NCBI GenBank assembly: GCA_033782935.1
Contig: JAWQEG010000491.1
Location: 682,001 to 746,000 of the forward strand
Reading direction: 5' to 3'
Length of the DNA stretch: 64,000 nucleotides
Source of the DNA: Petrolisthes cinctipes
Lineage: Eukaryota > Arthropoda > Malacostraca > Decapoda > Porcellanidae
The translations under genes and the position numbers were made by a program. The notes below the pieces were generated by a model, which saw only the letters and a list, made by a program, of their open reading frames with translations, had not been told where the DNA came from and did no database searches. Below, one piece after another: positions 1 to 12,880 of the stretch; the first letter of the stretch is position 1, and the number at the start of each line of letters is the position of its first letter.

Positions 1-3000
1 TTTGAAAATACTCTAACACGGAGTAGACATGTACAGATCGCTTCTGGGACTCCAAAATATCGGATTTTCGGGTGTTTTGGGCCTGAATTTGAGATATCGA
101 CTTTTTTTACACCTAAAATATCTATTTCTACCATGTTTTCGGTCTATATTTTGAAAATATTCTAGCACTTAGTAGGCATGTACAGATCGCTTCTGGGACC
201 CAAAAATATCGAATTTTCGGGTGTTTTGAGCCTGAATTTGATATATAAACGGGTACTGAAGATGCATGCACATATCGACTTTTGGGCACCAAAAATATCG
301 ATTTTCAGCATGTTTTGGGCCTGTATTTTGAAAATACTCTAACACGGAGTAGGCATGTACAGATCGCTTCTGGGACCTCAAAATATCGAATTTTCGGGGG
401 TTTTCAGCCTGAATTTGAGATATGAACGGGTACTGAAGATGCATGCACCTATCAACTTTGGGCTCCTAAAATATCGATTTTCAGCATGTTTTGGGCCTGT
501 ATCTGAATAGGCCAGTACAGATCGCTTCTGGGACCCCAAAATATCGAATTTCCGGGTGTTTGGAACCTGAATTTGAGATATAAACGGGTACAGAAGATAC
601 ATGCACATATCGACTTTTGGGCACCTAAAAGATCGATTTTCAGTATGTTTTGGGCCTGTATTTTGAAAATACTCTGATATGGAGTAAGCATGTACAGATC
701 GCTTCTGGGACCCCAAAATATCGAATTTTCGGGTGTTTTGGGCCTGAATTTGAGATATCGACTTTGGGCACCTAAAATATCGATTTTTAGCATGTTTTGG
801 GACTATATTTTGAAAATATTCTAGCAGTGAGTAGGCATGTACAGATCGCTTTTGGGACCCCAAAATATTGAATTTTCGGGTGTTTTGACCCTGAATTTGA
901 TATATAAACGGGTACTGAAGATGCATGCACCTATCAACTTTGGGCACCTAAAATATCGATTTTGAGCATGTTTTGGGTCTGTATCTTGAAAACATTCTAA
1001 CTAGGAGTAGACATGTACATATCGCTTTTAGGACCCCAAAATACCGAATTTTCGAGTGTTTTGAGCCTGAATTTAAGATATAAACGGGTACAAAAGTACG
1101 ACTTTGGACCCTAAAAATATCGATTTTTAGCATGTTTTGAGCCTATATTTTTAAAAAAATTCTAGCACTGAGTAGGCATGTACAGATCGCTTCTGGGACC
1201 CAAAAATATCGAATTTTAGGGTGTTTTGAGGTTGAATTTGAGATATAAACGGGTACAGAAGATGCATGCACATATCGACTTTTGGGCACCTAAAAGATCG
1301 ATTTTCAGTATGTTTTGGGCCTGTATTTTGAAAATACTCTAATACGGAGTAGGCATGTACAGATCGCTTCTGGAACCCCAAAATATCGAATTTTTGGGTG
1401 TTTTGAGGTTGAATTTGAGATATAAACTGGTACTGAAGATGCATGCACATATCGACTTTGCAGACTTAAAATATCGATTGTTAGCATGTTTTGAGCCTAT
1501 ATTTTGAAAATAATCTAGCACTGACTAGGCATGTACAGATCGCTTCTGGGAACCCAAAATATCATATTTTCAGTTGTTTTGAGGATGAATTTGGAATATA
1601 ATCTGGTGCCGAAGATGCATGCACGTATTGACTTTGGGCACCTATAATATCGATTTTGAGCATGTTTTTGAGCCTATATTTTGAAAACATTCTAGCACTG
1701 AGTAGGTATGTACAGATCGCTTCTGGGACCCTAAAATATCGAATTTTCGGGTGTTTTGAGGTTGAATTTGGGATATAAACGAGTGCAGAAGATGCATACA
1801 CATATCGACTTTTGGGCACCTAAAAGATCGATTTTCAGTATGTTTTGAGCCTGTATATTAAAAATACTCTAACACGGAGTAGGCATGTACAGATCGCTTC
1901 TGGGACCCCCAAATATCGAATTTTCGGGTGTTTTGGACATGAATTTGAGATATCGACTTTGGGCACCTAAAATATCGATTTTTAGCATGTTTTTGGCCTG
2001 TATTTTGAAAATATTCTAGCACTGCGTAGGCATGTACAGATCGCTTCTGGGACCCCAAAATATCGAATTTTCGGGTGTTTTGAGCCTGAATTTGAGATAT
2101 AAACGGGTACAGAAGATGAATGTACATTTTGTCTTTTGGGCACCTAAAATATCGATTTTGAGCATGTTTTGGGTCTGTATCTTGAAAACATTCTAACTAG
2201 GAGTAGGCATGTAAAGATTGCTTCTAGGACCCAAAAATATAGAATTTTCGGGGGTTTTGAGCCTGAATTTGAGATATAAACGGGTACAGAAGATGCATGC
2301 ACATATCGACTTTGGACACTTAAAATATCGATTTTTAGCATGTTTTGAGCCTATATTTTGAAAACATTCTAGCACTGAGTAGGCATGTACAGATCGCTTC
2401 TGGGACTGAAAAATATCGAATTTTCGGGTGTTTTGTGGTTGAATTTGAGATATAAAGGCGTGGAGAAGATGCATACACATATTGACGTTGGGCACCTTAA
2501 AGATCGATTTTCAGCATGTTTTGGGCCTGTATTTTGAAAATACTCTAACACGGAGTAGGCATGTACAGATCGCTTCTAGGACCCCAAAATATCGAATTTT
2601 CGGGTGTTTTGGGCCTTAATTTGAGATATCGACTTTGGGCACCTAAAATATTTTTTTTTAGCATGTTTTGGGCTTGTATTTTGAAAATACTCTAACACGA
2701 AGTAGGCATGTACAGATCGCTTCTGGGACCCAAAAATATCGAATTTTCGGGTGTATTGAGCCTGAATTTGAGATATAAACGGGTATAGAAGATGCATACA
2801 CTTATCGACTTTTGGGCACTTAAAAGATCGATTTTCAGTATGTTTTCGGCCTGTATTTTGAAAATACTCTAACACGGAGTAGGCATGTACAGATCGCTTC
2901 TGGGACACCAAAATATCGAATTTTCGGGTGTTTTGGGCCTGAATTTGAGATATCGATTTTAGGCACTTAAAATATCGATATTTAGCATGTTTTGGACCTA

Positions 3001-3340
3001 TATTTTGAAAATATTCTAACACTGAGTAGGCATGTACAGATCGCTTCTGGTACCCAAAAATATCGAATTTTCGGGTGTTTTGAGCCTGAATTTTAGATAT
3101 AAACGGGTACAGAAGATGCATGCACATATTTACTTTAGGCACCTAAAATATCGATTTTCAGCATGTTTTGGGCCTGTATTTTAAAAATACTCTAACACGG
3201 AGTAGGCATGTCCAGATCGCTTCAGGGACCCCAAAATATCGAATTTTCGGGTGTTTTGAGCCTGAATTTGAGATATAAACAGGTACAGAAGATGCATGCA
3301 CATATCGACTTTGGAAACTTAAAATATCGATTTTTAGCAT
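1..3340. repeat. Left-domain array, irregular mix of 176 and 147 bp monomers
   Basis: Satellite monomers with no simple repeated HOR that I could delimit. Full-length and 29 bp-deleted forms alternate irregularly. A compressed half A lies near 499-520, where TGTATCTGAATAGGCCAG replaces the usual spacer. Two monomers carry the CTAACTAGGAGTAG subtype (about 990 and 2193). One carries a T9 run at 2651-2659 in place of the usual TCGATTTTT. No gene or non-satellite sequence is present. Confidence 0.9.
2579..2637. repeat. Representative shortened half B (59 bp; makes a 147 bp monomer)
   Basis: Here half B reads GAGATATCGACTTTG, passing directly from the first ATAT to CGAC. The intervening AAACGGGTACAGAAG...GCAC segment is absent. 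The half is 59 bp rather than 88, a 29 bp loss. In full copies ATAT occurs at both ends of the missing stretch, so a single deletion between short direct repeats explains it. The same junction recurs throughout the left domain, up to about 26.07 kb, and I did not see it to the right. Confidence 0.9.
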
Positions 3341-4642
3341 GTTTTGAGCCCATATTTTGAAAACATTCTAGCACTGAGTAGGCACGTACAGATTGCTTCT
3401 AGAACCAAAAATATCGAATTTTCGGGTGTTTTGGGCCTGAATTTGAGATATCGACTTTGGACACTTAAAATATCGATTTTTAGCATGTTTTGAGCCCATA
3501 TTTTGAAAACATTCTAGCACTGAGTAGGCACGTACAGATCGCTTCTAGAACCAAAAATATCGAATTTTCGGGTGTTTTGGCCCTTAATTTGAGATATCGA
3601 CTTTGGGCACCTAAAATATCGATTTTTAGCACGTTTTGGGCCTGTATTTTGAAAATACTCTAACACGAAGTAGGCATGTACAGATCGCTTCTGGGACCCG
3701 AAAATATCGAATTTTCGGGTGTTTTGAGCCTGAATTTGAGATATCGACTTAGGGCACCTAAAATATCAATTTTTAGCACGTTTTGGGCCTACATTTTGAA
3801 AATATTCTAGCACTGAGTATGCATGTACAGATCGCTTCTGGGACCCCAAAATATCGAATTTTTGGGTGTTTTGAGCCAAAATTTTAAATAAAAACGGGTA
3901 CAGAAGATGCATACACTTATTGACTTTGGGCACCTAAAAGATCGATTTTCAGCATGTTTTGGGCCTAGATTTTGAAAATACTCTAACACGGAGTAGGCAT
4001 GTACAAATCGCTTCTGGGACCCCAAAATATCGAATTTTCGGGTGTTTTGAGGTTAAGTTTGGGATATAAACGGGTGCAAAAGATGCATACACATAGTGAG
4101 TTTGGGCACCTAAAATATAGATTTTCAGCATGTTTTGGGCCTGTATCTGAGTAGGCATGTACAGATCCCTTCTGGGACCCCAAAATATCGATTTTTCGGG
4201 TGTTTTGAGCCTGATTTTGAGATATAAACGGGTACAGAAGATGCATGCACGTATTGACTTTGGGCATCTAAAATATCGATTTTCAGCATGTTTTGGGCCT
4301 TTATTTTGAAAATACTCTAACACGGAGTAGGCATGTACAGATCGCTTCTGGGGCCCCAAAATATCGAATTTTCGGGCGTTTAGAGCCTTAATTTGAGATA
4401 TAAACGGGTACTGAAGATACATGCACATATCGACTTTTGGGCACCGAAAATATCGATTTTGAGCATGTTTTGGGTCTGTATCTAGAAAACATTCTAACTA
4501 GGAGTAGGCATGTACAGATCGCTTCCAGGACCGAAAAATACCGAATTTTCGGGTGTTTTGAGCCTGAATTTGAGATATAAACAGGTACAGAAGATGCATG
4601 CACATATCGACTTTGGACACTTAAAATATCGATTTTTAGCAT
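3341..4642. repeat. 1303 bp HOR, copy 1 (1302 bp)
   Basis: This copy starts at GTTTTGAGCCCATATTTTG and recurs at 4643, 5946 and 7249. It includes the distinctive TCTAGAACCAAAAATATCG half B, the GTTTTGGCCCTTAATTTG half B, the AAATTTTAAATAAAAACGGG variant, and a 158 bp unit at 4142. It is one base shorter than the next two copies. Related blocks occur near 15.1-15.6 and 16.35-16.85 kb, so this HOR shares ancestry with the 1079/1255 bp series. Confidence 0.9.
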
Positions 4643-5945
4643 GTTTTGAGCCCATATTTTGAAAACATTCTAGCACTGAGTCGGCACGTACAGATCGCTT
4701 CTAGAACCAAAAATATCGAATTTTCGGGTGTTTTGGGCCTGAATTTGAGATATCGACTTTGGACACTTAAAATATCGATTTTTAGCATGTTTTGAGCCCA
4801 TTTTTTTGAAAACATTCTAGCACTGAGTAGGCACGTACAGATCGCTTCTAGAACCAAAAATATCGAATTTTCGGGTGTTTTGGCCCTTATTTTGAGATAT
4901 CGACTTTGGGCACCTAAAATATCGATTTTTAGCACGTTTTGGGCCTGTATTTTGAAAATACTCTTACACGATGTAGGCATGTACAGATCGCTTCTGGGAC
5001 CCCAAAATATCGAATTTTCGGGTGTTTTGAGCCTGAATTTGAGATATCGACTTAGGGCACCTAAAATATCAATTTTTAGCACGTTTTGGGCCTTTATTTT
5101 GAAAATATTCTAGCACTGAGTAGGCATGTACAGATCGCTTCTGTGACCCAAAAATATCGAATTTTTGGGTGTTTTGAGCCTAAATTTTAAATAAAAACGG
5201 GTACAGAAGATGCATGCACATATTGACTTTGGGCACCTAAAAGATCGATTATCAGCATGTTTTGGGCCTGTATTTTGAAAATACTCTAACACGGAGTAGG
5301 CATGTACAAATCGCTTCTGGGACCCCAAAATATCGAATTTTCGGGTGTTTTGAGGTTAAATTTGGGATATAAACGGGTGCAAAAGATGCATACACATAGT
5401 GAGTTTGGGCACCTAAAATATCTATTTTCAGCATGTTTTGGGCCTGTATCTGAGTAGGCATGTACAGATCCCTTCTGGGACCCCAAAATATCGATTTTTC
5501 GGGTGTTTTGAGCTTGATTTTGAGATATAAACGGGTACAGAAGATGCATGCACGTATTGACTTTGGGCATCTAAAATATCGATTTTCAGCATGTTTTGGG
5601 CCTTTATTTTGAAAATACTCTAACACGGAGTAGGCATGTACAGATCGCTTCTGGGACCCCAAAATATCGAATTTTCGGGCGTTTAGAGCCTTAATTTGAG
5701 ATATAAACGGGTACTGAAGATGCATGCACATATCGACTTTTGGGCACCGAAAATATCGATTTTGAGCATGTTTTGGGTCTGTATCTAGAAAACATTCTAA
5801 CTAGGAGTAGGCATGTACAGATCGCTTCCAGGACCCAAAAATCCCGAATTTTTGGGTGTTTTGAGCCTGAATTTGAGATATAAACAGGTACAGAAGATGC
5901 ATGCACATATCGACTTTGGACACTTAAAATATCGATTTTTAGCAT
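4643..5945. repeat. 1303 bp HOR, copy 2
   Basis: This is the second copy. By junctions it contains three 147 bp monomers (GAGATATCGAC near 4750, 4895 and 5041), one 158 bp monomer (near 5445) and the rest full length. Three of 147, one of 158 and four of 176 sum to exactly 1303, so this HOR is an 8-mer. It differs from copy 1 by scattered substitutions, such as GCCCATTTTTTTG near 4797 where copy 1 has GCCCATATTTTG. Confidence 0.92.
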
Positions 5946-7248
5946 GTTTTGAGCCCATATTTTGAAAACATTCTAGCACTGAGTCGGCACGTACAGATCG
6001 CTTCTAGAACCAAAAATATCGAATTTTCGGGTGTTTTGGGCCTGAATTTGAGATATCGACTTTGGACACTTAAAATATCGATTTTTAGCATGTTTTGAGC
6101 CCATTTTTTTGAAAACATTCTAGCACTGAGTAGGCACGTACAGATCGCTTCTAGAACCAAAAATATCGAATTTTCCGGTGTTTTGGCCCTTAATTTGAGA
6201 TATCGACTTTGGGCACCTAAAATATCGATTTTTAGCACGTTTTGGGCCTGTATTTTGAAAATACTCTAACACGATGTAGGCATGTACAGATCGCTTCTGG
6301 GACCCCAAAATATCGAATTTTCGGGTGTTTTGAGCCTGAATTTGAGATATCGACTTAGGGCACCTAAAATATCAATTTTTAGCACGTTTTGGGCCTATAT
6401 TTTGAAAATATTCTAGCACTGAGTAGGCATGTACAGATCGCTTCTGGGACCCCAAAATATCGAATTTTTGGGTGTTTTGAGCCTAAATTTTAAATAAAAA
6501 CGGGTACAAAAGATGCATGCACATATTGACTTTGGGCACCTAAAAGATCGATTATCAGCATGTTTTGGGCTTGTATTTTGAAAATACTCTAACACGGAGT
6601 AGGCATGTACAAATCGCTTCTGGGACCCCAAAATATCGAATTTTCGGGTGTTTTGAGGTTAAATTTGGGATATAAACTGGTGCAAAAGATGCATACACAT
6701 ATTGAGTTTGGGCACCTAAAATATCTATTTTCAGCATGTTTTGGGCCTGTATCTGAGTAGGCATATACAGATCCCTTCTGGGACCCAAAAATATCGATTT
6801 TTTGGGTGTTTTGAGCCTGAATTTGAGATATAAACGGGTACAGAAGATGCATGCACGTATTGACTTTGGGCACCTAAAATATCGATTTTCAGCATGTTAT
6901 AGGCCTGTATTTTGAAAATCCTCTAACACGAAGTAGGCATGTACAGATCGCTTCTGGGACCCCAAAATATCGAATTTTCGGGTGTTTTGAGCCTAAATTT
7001 GAGATATAAACGGGTACTGAAGATGCATGCACATATCGACTTTTGGGCACCGAAAATATCGATTTTGAGCATGTTTTGGGTCTGTATCTAGAAAACATTC
7101 TAACTAGGAGTAGGCATGTACAGATCGCTTCCAGGACCAAAAAATACCGAATTTTCGGGTGTTTTGAGCCTGAATTTGAGATATAAACAGGTACAGAAGA
7201 TGCATGCACATATCGACTTTGGACACTTAAAATATCGATTTTTAGCAT
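5946..7248. repeat. 1303 bp HOR, copy 3
   Basis: The third copy has the same 8-monomer order and the same length as copy 2. The 158 bp unit is at 6748, exactly 1303 bp after its counterpart at 5445. Substitutions relative to copy 2 include CTGGTGCAAAAG for CGGGTGCAAAAG near 6677 and GTTATAGGCC near 6896. Confidence 0.92.
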
Positions 7249-9139
7249 GTTTTGAGCCCATATTTTGAAAACATTCTAGCACTGAGTCGGCACGTACAGA
7301 TCGCTTCTAGAACCAAAAATATCGAATTTTCGGGTGTTTTGGGCCTGAATTTGAGATATCGACTTTGGACACTTAAAATATCGATTTTTAGCATGTTTTG
7401 AGCCCATTTTTTTGAAAACATTCTAGCACTGAGTAGGCATGTACAGATCGCTTCTAGAACCAAAAATATCGAATTTTCGGGTGTTTTGGCCCTTAATTTA
7501 ATATATCGACTTTGGGCACCTGAAATATTGATTTTTAGCACGTTTTGGGCCTATATTTTGAAAATATTCTAGCACTGAGTAGGCATGTATAGATCGCTTC
7601 TGGGACCCCAAAATATCGAATTTTCGGGTGTCTTGAGCCTAAATTTTAAATAAAAACGGGTACAGAAGTTGCATGCACATATTGAGTTTGGGCACCTAAA
7701 ATATCTATTTTCAGCATGTTTTGGGCCTGTATCTGAGTAGGCATGTACAGATCCCTTCTGGGACCCCAAAATATCGAATTTTCGGGTGTTTTGGGCCTGT
7801 ACAGATCGCTTCTGGGACCCCAAAATATCGAATTTTCGGGTGTTTCGAGCCTGAATTTGAGATATCGACTTAGGGCACCTAAAATATCAATTTTTAGCAC
7901 GTTTTGGGCCTGTATTTTGAAAATACTCTAACACGAAGTAGGCATGTACAGATCGCTTTTGGGACCCCAAAATATCGAATTTTCGGGTGTTTTGAGCCTG
8001 AATTTGAGATATCGACTTAGGGCACCTAAAATATCAATTTTTAGCACGTTTTGGTCCTATATTTAGAAAATATTCTAGCACTGAGTAGGCATGTACAGAT
8101 CGCTTCGGGGACCCCAAAATATCGAATTTTCGGGTGTTTTTAGGTTAAATTTGGGATATAAACGGGTGCAAAAGATGCATACACATATTGAGTTTGGGCA
8201 CCTAAAATATCTATTTTCAGCATGTTTTGGGCCTGTATCTTAGTAGGCATGTACAGATCCCTTCTGGGACCCCAAAATATCGAATTTTCGGGTGTTTTGA
8301 GCCTGAATTTGAGATATAAACGGGTACAGAAGATGCATGCACGTATTGACTTTGGGCACCTAAAATATCGATTTTCAGCATGTTTTGGGCCTTTATTTTG
8401 AAAATACTCTAACACGGAGTAGGCATGTACAGATCGCTTCTGGGACCCCAAAATATCGAATTTTCGGGTGTTTGGAGCCTTAATTTGAGATATAAACGGG
8501 TACACAAGATGCATGTACATATTAACTTTGGTCACCTAAAATATCGATTTTCAGCATGTTATGGGCCTGTATTTTGAAAATTCTCTAACACGAAGTAGGC
8601 ATGTACAGATCGCTTCTGGGACCCCAAAATATCGAATTTTCGGGTGTGTTGAGCCTAAATTTGAGATATAAACGGGTACAGAAGATGCATGCAGATATCG
8701 ACTTTTGGGCACCTAAAAGATCGATTTTCAGTATGTTTTGGGCCTGTATTTTGAAAATACTCTAACACGGAGTGGGCATGTACAGATCGCTTCTGGGACC
8801 CCAAAATATCGAATTTTCGGGTGTTTTGAGACTGAATTTGAGATATAAATGGGTACAGAAGATGCATGCACATATTGACTTTGGGCACCTAAAATATCGA
8901 TTTTCAACATGTTTTGGGCCTGTAATTTGAAAATACTCTAACACGGAGTAGGCATGTACAGATCGCTTCTAGGACCCCAAAATATCGAATTTTCGGGTGT
9001 TTTGGGCCTTAATTTGAGATATCGACTTTGGGCACCTAAAATATTTTTTTTTAGCATGTTTTGGGCCTGTATTTTGAAAATACTCTAACACGAAGTAGGC
9101 ATGTACAGATCGCTTCTTGGACCCTAAAAAGATCGAATT
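7249..9139. repeat. Partial fourth 1303 bp copy followed by rearranged monomers
   Basis: The array follows the 1303 bp HOR for about 300 bp. It then skips units: after GCACGTTTTGGGCC near 7540 it joins a later position in the HOR, and several HOR monomers reappear in changed order. It includes 158 bp units at 7728 and 8234 and the very short 54 bp unit at 7761-7814. From about 8.4 kb it is ordinary 176/147 bp satellite. No gene is present. Confidence 0.85.
7761..7814. repeat. 54 bp hybrid unit: start of half B joined to end of half A
   Basis: The unit begins as half B (GGACCCCAAAATATCGAATT...GTTTTGGGCCTG) and then continues as TACAGATCGCTTCTG, the end of half A. The next GGACCCC starts at 7815. 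The 34 bp missing from an 88 bp frame and the B-to-A switch indicate recombination between the two homologous halves within or between monomers. It is the shortest repeat unit I found. Confidence 0.88.
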
Positions 9140-10608
9140 TTCGAGTGTTTTGGGCCTGAATTTGAGATATTAACTTTAGGCACCTAAAATATCGATATTT
9201 AGCATGTTTTGGACCTATAATATGAAAATATTCTAGCAATGAGTAGGTATGTAGAGATCGCTTGTGGGACCCCAAAATATTGAATGTTCGGGTGTTTTGA
9301 GCCTGAATTTGAGATATAAACGGGTACAGAATATGCATGCACATATTAACTTTGGGCACCTAAAATATCGATTTTCAGTATGTTTTGGGCCTGTATTTTG
9401 AAAATACTCTAACACGGAGTAGGCATGTACAGATCGCTTCAAGGACCCCAAAATATCGAATTTTCGGGCGTTTTGAGCCTGAATTTGAGATATAAACGGG
9501 TACTGAAGATGCATGCACATATTGACTTTGGGTACCTAAAATATCGATTTTCAGCATAATTTGGGCCTGTATTTTGAAAATACTCTAACACGGAGTAGGC
9601 ATGTACAGATCGCTTCTGGGACCCCAAAATATCGAATTTTCGGGTGTTTTGATGCTTAATTTGAGATATCGACTTTGGGCACCTAAAATATTTTTTTTTA
9701 GCATGTTTTGGGCCTGTATTTTGAAAATACTCTAACACCGAGTAGGCATGTACAGATCGTTTCTGGGACCCCAAAATATCGAATTTTCGGGTGTTTGGAG
9801 CCTGAATTTGAGATATAAACGGGTACAGAAGATGCATGCACATATCGACTTTTGTGCACCTAAAAGATCGATTTTCAGTATGTTTTGGTCCAGTATTTTG
9901 AAAATACTCTAACACGGAGTAGGCATGTACAGATCGCTTCTAGACCCAAAAATATCGAATTTTCGGGTGTTTTGGGCTTGAAATTGAGATATCGACTTTG
10001 GGCACCTAAAATATTGATTTTTAGCATTTTTTGGCCCTATATTTTGAAAATATTCTAGCACTCAGTAGGCATGTACAGATCGCTTCTGGGACCCAAAAAT
10101 ATAGAATTTTCGGGTGTTTTGAGCCTGAATTTGAGATATCGACTTTGGGCACCTAAAATATCAATTTTAGCATGTTTTGGGCCTGTATTTTGAAAATATT
10201 CTAGCAATGAGTAGGTATGTACAGATAGCTTCTGGGACCCCAAAATATCGAATTTTCGGGTGTTTTGAGCCTGAATTTAAGATATAAACGGGTACAGAAG
10301 ATGCATGCTCATATTGACTTTGGGCACCTAACAGATCGATTTTCAGTATGTTTTGGGCCTGTATTTTGAAAATACTCTAACAGTGAGTAGGCATGTATGG
10401 ATCGCTTCAAGGACCCAAAAATACCGAATTTCCGGGTGTTTTGAGCCTGAATTTGAGATATAAACGGGTACAGAAGATGCATGCACATATCGACTTATGG
10501 GCACCTAAAAGATCGATTTTCAGTATGTTTTGGGCCTGTATTTTTAAAAATACTCTAACACGGAGTAGGCATGTACAGATCGCTTCTGGGACCCCAAATT
10601 ATCGAATT
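9140..10608. repeat. 1469 bp HOR, copy A
   Basis: This copy is offset exactly 1469 bp from the next, measured at GATATTAACTTTAGG (9171 and 10640). The length fits five 176 bp and four 147 bp monomers (1468) plus one inserted base. Markers are the GATATTAAC half B, TAGAGATCGCTTGTGGG near 9251, the GTTTTGATGCTTAATTTG half B, the T9 run near 9690, and CATGTATGGATCGCTTC near 10393. Copy A differs from copy B by a modest number of substitutions. Confidence 0.9.
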
Positions 10609-12088
10609 CTCGAGTGTTTTGGGCCTGAATTTGAGATATTAACTTTAGGCACCTAAAATATCGATATTTAGCATGTTTTGGACCTATAATTTGAAAATAT
10701 TCTAGCAATGAGTAGGTATGTAGAGATCGCTTGTGGGACCCCAAAAAATTGAATGCTCGGGTGTTTTGAGCCTGAATTTGAGATATAAACGGGTACAGAA
10801 GATGCATGCACATATTAACTTTGGGCACCTAAAATATCGATTTTCAGTATGTTTTGGGCCTGTATTTTGAAAATACTCTAACACGGAGTAGGCATGTACA
10901 GATCGCTTCAAGGACCCCAAAATATCGAATTTTCGGGCGTTTTGAGCCTGAATTTGAGATATAAACGGGTACTGAAGATGCATGCACATATTGACTTTGG
11001 GTACCTAAAATATCGATTTTCAGCATGATTTGGGCCTGTATATTGAAAATACTCTAACACGGAGTAGGCATGTACAGATCGCTTCTGGGACCCCAAAATA
11101 TCGAATTTTCGGGTGTTTTGATGCTTAATTTGAGATATCGACTTTGGGCACCTAAAATATTTTTTTTTAGCATGTTTTGGGCCTGTATTTTGAAAATACT
11201 CTAACACCGAGTAGGCATGTACAGATCGTTTCTGGGACCCCAAAATATCGAATTTTCGGGTGTTTGGAGCCTGAATTTGAGATATATACGGGTACAGAAG
11301 ATGCATGCACATATCGACTTTTGTGCACCTAAAAGATCGATTTTCAGTATGTTTTGGTCCAGTATTTTGAAAATACTCTAACACGGAGTAGGCATGTACA
11401 GATCGCTTCTAGACCCAAAAATATCGAATTTTCGGGTGTTTTGGGCCTGAAATTGAGATATCGACTTTGGGAACCTAAAATATAGATTTTTAGCATTTTT
11501 TGGCCCTATATTTTGAAAATATTCTAGCACTCAGTAGGCATGTACAGATCGCTTCTGGGACCCAAAAATATAGAATTTTCGGGTGTTTTGAGCCTGAATT
11601 TGAGATATCGACTTTGGGCACCTAAAATATCAATTTTAGCATGTTTTGGGCCTGTATTTTGAAAATATTCTAGCAATGAGTAGGTATGTACAGATAGCTT
11701 CTGGGACCCCAAAATATCGAATTTTCGGGTGTTTTGAGCCTGAATTTAAGATATAAACGGGTACAGAAGATGCATGCTCATATTGACTTTGGGCACCTAA
11801 CAGATCGATTTTCAGTATGTTTTGGGCCTGTATTTTGAAAATACTCTAACAGTGAGTAGGCATGTATGGATCGCTTCAAGGACCCAAAAATACCGAATTT
11901 CCGGGTGTTTTGAGCCTGAATTTGAGATATAAACGGGTACAGAAGATGCATGCACATATCGACTTATGGGCACCTAAAAGATCGATTTTCAGTATGTTTT
12001 GGGCCTGTATTTTTAAAAATACTCTAACACGGAGTAGGCATGTACAGATCGCTTCTGGGACCCCAAAATATCGAATTTTCGGGTGTTT
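10609..12088. repeat. 1469 bp HOR, copy B, ending at a three-monomer deletion junction
   Basis: This repeats copy A at a 1469 bp offset until about 12060. There the sequence passes directly to the GTTTTGATGCTTAA monomer, skipping the GATATTAAC, GCTTGTGGG and following units. The period to the next copy is therefore 970 bp instead of 1469. The difference, 499 bp, equals 176 + 176 + 147, a deletion of exactly three monomers. Confidence 0.88.
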
Positions 12089-12880
12089 TGATGCTTAATT
12101 TGAGATATCGACTTTGGGCACCTAAAATATTTTTTTTTAGCATGTTTTGGGCCTGTATTTTGAAAATACTCTAACACCGAGTAGGCATGTACAGATCGTT
12201 TCTGGGACCCCAAAATATCGAATTTTCGGGTGTTTGGAGCCTGAATTTGAGATATAAACGGGAACAGAAGATGCATGCACATATCGACTTTTGTGCACCT
12301 AAAAGATCGATTTTCAGTATGTTTTGGTCCAGTATTTTGAAAATACTCTAACACGGAGTAGGCATGTACAGATCGCTTCTAGACCCAAAAATATCGAATT
12401 TTCGGGTGTTTTGGGCCTGAAATTGAGATATCGACTTTGGGCACCTAAAATATAGATTTTTAGCATTTTTTGGCCCTATATTTTGAAAATATTCTAGCAC
12501 TCAGTAGGCATGTACAGATCGCTTCTGGGACCCAAAAATATAGAATTTTCGGGTGTTTTGAGCCTGAATTTGAGATATCGACTTTGGGCACCTAAAATAT
12601 CAATTTTAGCATGTTTTGGGCCTGTATTTTGAAAATATTCTAGCAATGAGTAGGTATGTACAGATAGCTTCTGGGACCCCAAAATATCGAATTTTCGGGT
12701 GTTTTGAGCCTGAATTTAAGATATAAACGGGTACAGAAGATGCATGCTCATATTGACTTTGGGCACCTAACAGATCGATTTTCAGTATGTTTTGGGCCTG
12801 TATTTTGAAAATACTCTAACAGTGAGTAGGCATGTATGGATCGCTTCAAGGACCCAAAAATACCGAATTTTCGGGTGTTT
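12089..12880. repeat. Shortened HOR, copy C (792 bp)
   Basis: This copy starts at TGATGCTTAATTTGAG, which recurs at 12881. It carries the same monomer order as the corresponding part of copy B. At about 12855-12880 the TATGGATCGCTTCAAGG monomer fuses straight into the next TGATGC monomer, dropping about 178 bp, one further monomer, relative to the 970 bp period. Confidence 0.88.

Noticed and set aside
2651..2659. T9 runs as transcription terminators
   Set aside because: The same T9 variant recurs near 9042, 9690, 11159, 12129 and 12921 at the same monomer position, replacing TCGATTTTT. It is a monomer subtype with no gene or hairpin upstream.
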